14,579 nt of DNA from Burkholderiales bacterium (lineage in GTDB: Bacteria; Actinomycetota; Thermoleophilia; Gaiellales; Gaiellaceae). This document shows, piece by piece, positions 13,821 through 14,579 of this stretch (positions are counted from its first letter, which is position 1; every line of letters begins with the position of its first letter). The position numbers and the translations under genes were made by a program. The DNA lies in assembly GCA_025935595.1 (NCBI GenBank), contig JAICUZ010000031.1, positions 1 to 14,579 on the forward strand, given 5' to 3'. The notes beneath the pieces were generated by a model. It was not told where the DNA came from and did no database searches. It worked only from the letters and a program-made list of their open reading frames with translations.

Positions 13821-13849
13821 AAAAAAAGGGCGGCCTTACGGCTCGAGCC
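13821..13849 (-). other. Palindrome and seven-T tract between tetR-type gene and efflux gene
   Basis: The minus strand has the palindrome GGCTCGAGCC (13849-13840) spanning the last codons of the regulator, then 12 bases, then seven T residues (13827-13821). The order hairpin-then-T resembles a weak terminator or attenuator, but the 12-base gap between stem and T-tract is too long for a standard one. Confidence 0.25.
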
Positions 13850-14387
13850 CGTCCTTGCACCCCTCGAGCAGCCGGCGGCCCCAGTCCTCGGCCGGCGCCT
13901 GCATCGAGGCGAGCACGTTCATCAGCATTCCGTTGGCGAAGAACCGCGAGATGTCCTGGACCTCGAGGCCCGACACCCGCTCGACATAGGCGACGAGGTC
14001 GCCGAAGCCGTCGCGGACGACCGCTCCGACGGCGGGGTCCTCACTCGCGGCGTACGCCTGCATCTGGGCGCGGAGATATACACGGTCGGAGGCGAGCTGC
14101 TCGCCGTAGGCCTGGCCGATCGCCCTCAGCGCCTCGTCGCCGCGCTTGCCCTCGGCCGCCCGCTGCATGAGCTCGAGCGTCTGGCGGAAGCAGCGCGTCA
14201 CGACTGCGAGGTACAGCTCCTTCTTCGTCCCGAAGAGCCGGAAGACGTACGGCTGCGAGATGCCCGCCCGCTTCGCGATCTCCTCGGTCGAGGCGCCGTG
14301 GAGGCCGTGCTCGGCGAAGACGCCGACGGCCGCGTCGAGGATCTCTTCGCGCCGCGCCTCCTTCGACTTGCGTTCCGTCACCACCAT
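13836..14387 (-). CDS. TetR/AcrR-family transcriptional repressor
   Basis: A 183-residue regulator. The N-terminal region ARREEILDAAVGVFAEHGLHGASTEEIAKRAGISQPYVFRLFGTKKELYLAVV is the classic TetR helix-turn-helix (recognition part about residues 33-52). The C-terminal helical domain, about 65-183, is the ligand pocket and dimer face and is not conserved enough to name a ligand. ATG 14387 is the start; it lacks a Shine-Dalgarno and lies seven bases after a TAACCT -10, so the mRNA may be leaderless. It is the first gene of an operon with the DHA2 efflux pump and acdS. The inverted repeat in its promoter suggests it represses its own operon until the pump's substrate binds. Confidence 0.93.
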   Translation of the reverse strand: MVVTERKSKEARREEILDAAVGVFAEHGLHGASTEEIAKRAGISQPYVFRLFGTKKELYLAVVTRCFRQTLELMQRAAEGKRGDEALRAIGQAYGEQLASDRVYLRAQMQAYAASEDPAVGAVVRDGFGDLVAYVERVSGLEVQDISRFFANGMLMNVLASMQAPAEDWGRRLLEGCKDGLEP

Positions 14388-14394
14388 GCGCCGT

Positions 14395-14423
14395 AGGTTA
14401 GTGACGACTTACTAGTTTGTCAA
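14395..14423 (-). promoter_or_regulatory. Promoter of the TetR-efflux-acdS operon
   Basis: On the minus strand a consensus -35 TTGACA (14423-14418), a 17-base spacer and -10 TAACCT (14400-14395, TANNNT type) are followed by seven bases and ATG 14387. The spacing and the AT-rich character against the high-GC background make this the best promoter in the window. It lies in the 3' end of the neighbouring aminotransferase gene and implies a leaderless transcript. Confidence 0.7.
14398..14415. promoter_or_regulatory. Candidate TetR operator in the promoter spacer
   Basis: TTAGTGAC and CTTACTAG form an imperfect inverted repeat around a two-base centre, with TAGTnA common to both half-sites. It fills the -35/-10 spacer and touches the -10, where bound repressor would block RNA polymerase. 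Half-sites with TTAGT/ACTAA are common among TetR regulators of efflux genes; the assignment is by position and shape. Confidence 0.55.
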
Positions 14424-14579
14424 GCGCCTTCGCGACGCGATCGAGCTCGGGCTCGGTGAGGCGCGTGTGGAACGGCAGGGCGAGTGCGCGCTCGAACACC
14501 CGGCGTGCGCCGGGAAACTCTCCCTGGTCGCGATAGGCGGCGAGGAGCGGTAGCGAGTAGGTGCCGATCTGCGCCTCGA
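14398..14579 (-). CDS. DegT/DnrJ/EryC1/StrS aminotransferase, C-terminal end only (5' part beyond window)
   Basis: Fifty-nine residues ending at TAA 14400-14398 are visible. IGTYSLPLLAAYRDQGEFPGARRVFERALALPFHTRLTEPELDRVAKALDKL matches the C-terminal end of sugar aminotransferases of the StrS/DegT group: the substrate-loop GTY followed by a YRD segment, an ALALPFHTRL strand and the last helix. It is clearly a different protein from the ArnB-like enzyme at 3618-4742, whose corresponding loop reads GTSIHFLPVHR. The active-site lysine lies outside the window. Its last codons contain the promoter and operator of the TetR operon, 10 bases before the TetR start codon. The call rests on a short stretch but the order of motifs is distinctive. 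Confidence 0.75.
   Translation of the reverse strand, partial: EAQIGTYSLPLLAAYRDQGEFPGARRVFERALALPFHTRLTEPELDRVAKALDKLVSRH

Noticed and set aside
1..14579. CRISPR array, tRNA, rRNA, transposase or integrase
   Set aside because: No spaced direct repeats, cloverleaf-like ends, rRNA-like stretches or DDE/recombinase motifs were seen on either strand.

Overview
The window is high-GC DNA whose genes overlap tightly and often start with GTG. It looks like a chromosomal segment of a high-GC actinobacterium-like organism, possibly class Thermoleophilia. That placement is an impression from gene style; no rRNA or marker gene is present to prove it.

Positions 1-8490 (minus strand) hold one long operon for surface glycan or lipid-linked sugar synthesis. 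Reading downstream from 8490 it encodes an ArnC/GtrB-like membrane glycosyltransferase, an NAD-dependent 4,6-dehydratase/epimerase, a soluble DPM1-like glycosyltransferase, an ATP-grasp ligase, an ArnB-like PLP sugar aminotransferase, an LPG-synthase-type flippase-like membrane protein, a rhamnosyltransferase-like GT2, and a multi-pass GT-C-like glycosyltransferase that runs off the left edge. Nearly every junction is a stop/start overlap. The set reads as a pathway: make an amino sugar nucleotide, possibly acylate it, load it on a polyprenyl phosphate, move it across the membrane and transfer it outside.

Positions 8518-10097 (plus strand) diverge from that operon across only 27 bases. They hold two tandem DUF402 proteins and a GNAT acetyltransferase that overlaps the second DUF402 gene out of frame and has no normal start of its own. 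A 104-base GC-rich gap follows, then a plus-strand 12-TM-type MFS transporter (10202-11389) with a puzzling start: its strong Shine-Dalgarno faces an ATC codon. Its 3' end overlaps the convergent acdS gene.

Positions 11371-14387 (minus strand) form a TetR regulator - DHA2 drug-efflux MFS - ACC deaminase operon. Its promoter is well formed (TTGACA, 17 bases, TAACCT) with a TetR-type inverted repeat in the spacer, and it lies inside the 3' end of the next gene. That gene, 14398-14579, is the C-terminus of a second DegT/DnrJ/EryC1/StrS aminotransferase, so the accessory genes sit between two sugar-biosynthesis blocks transcribed in the same direction. No rRNA, tRNA, CRISPR array or transposase was seen. 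Three inverted repeats sharing the hexamer TCAGAC occur in the window, one of them inside the ATP-grasp coding sequence.
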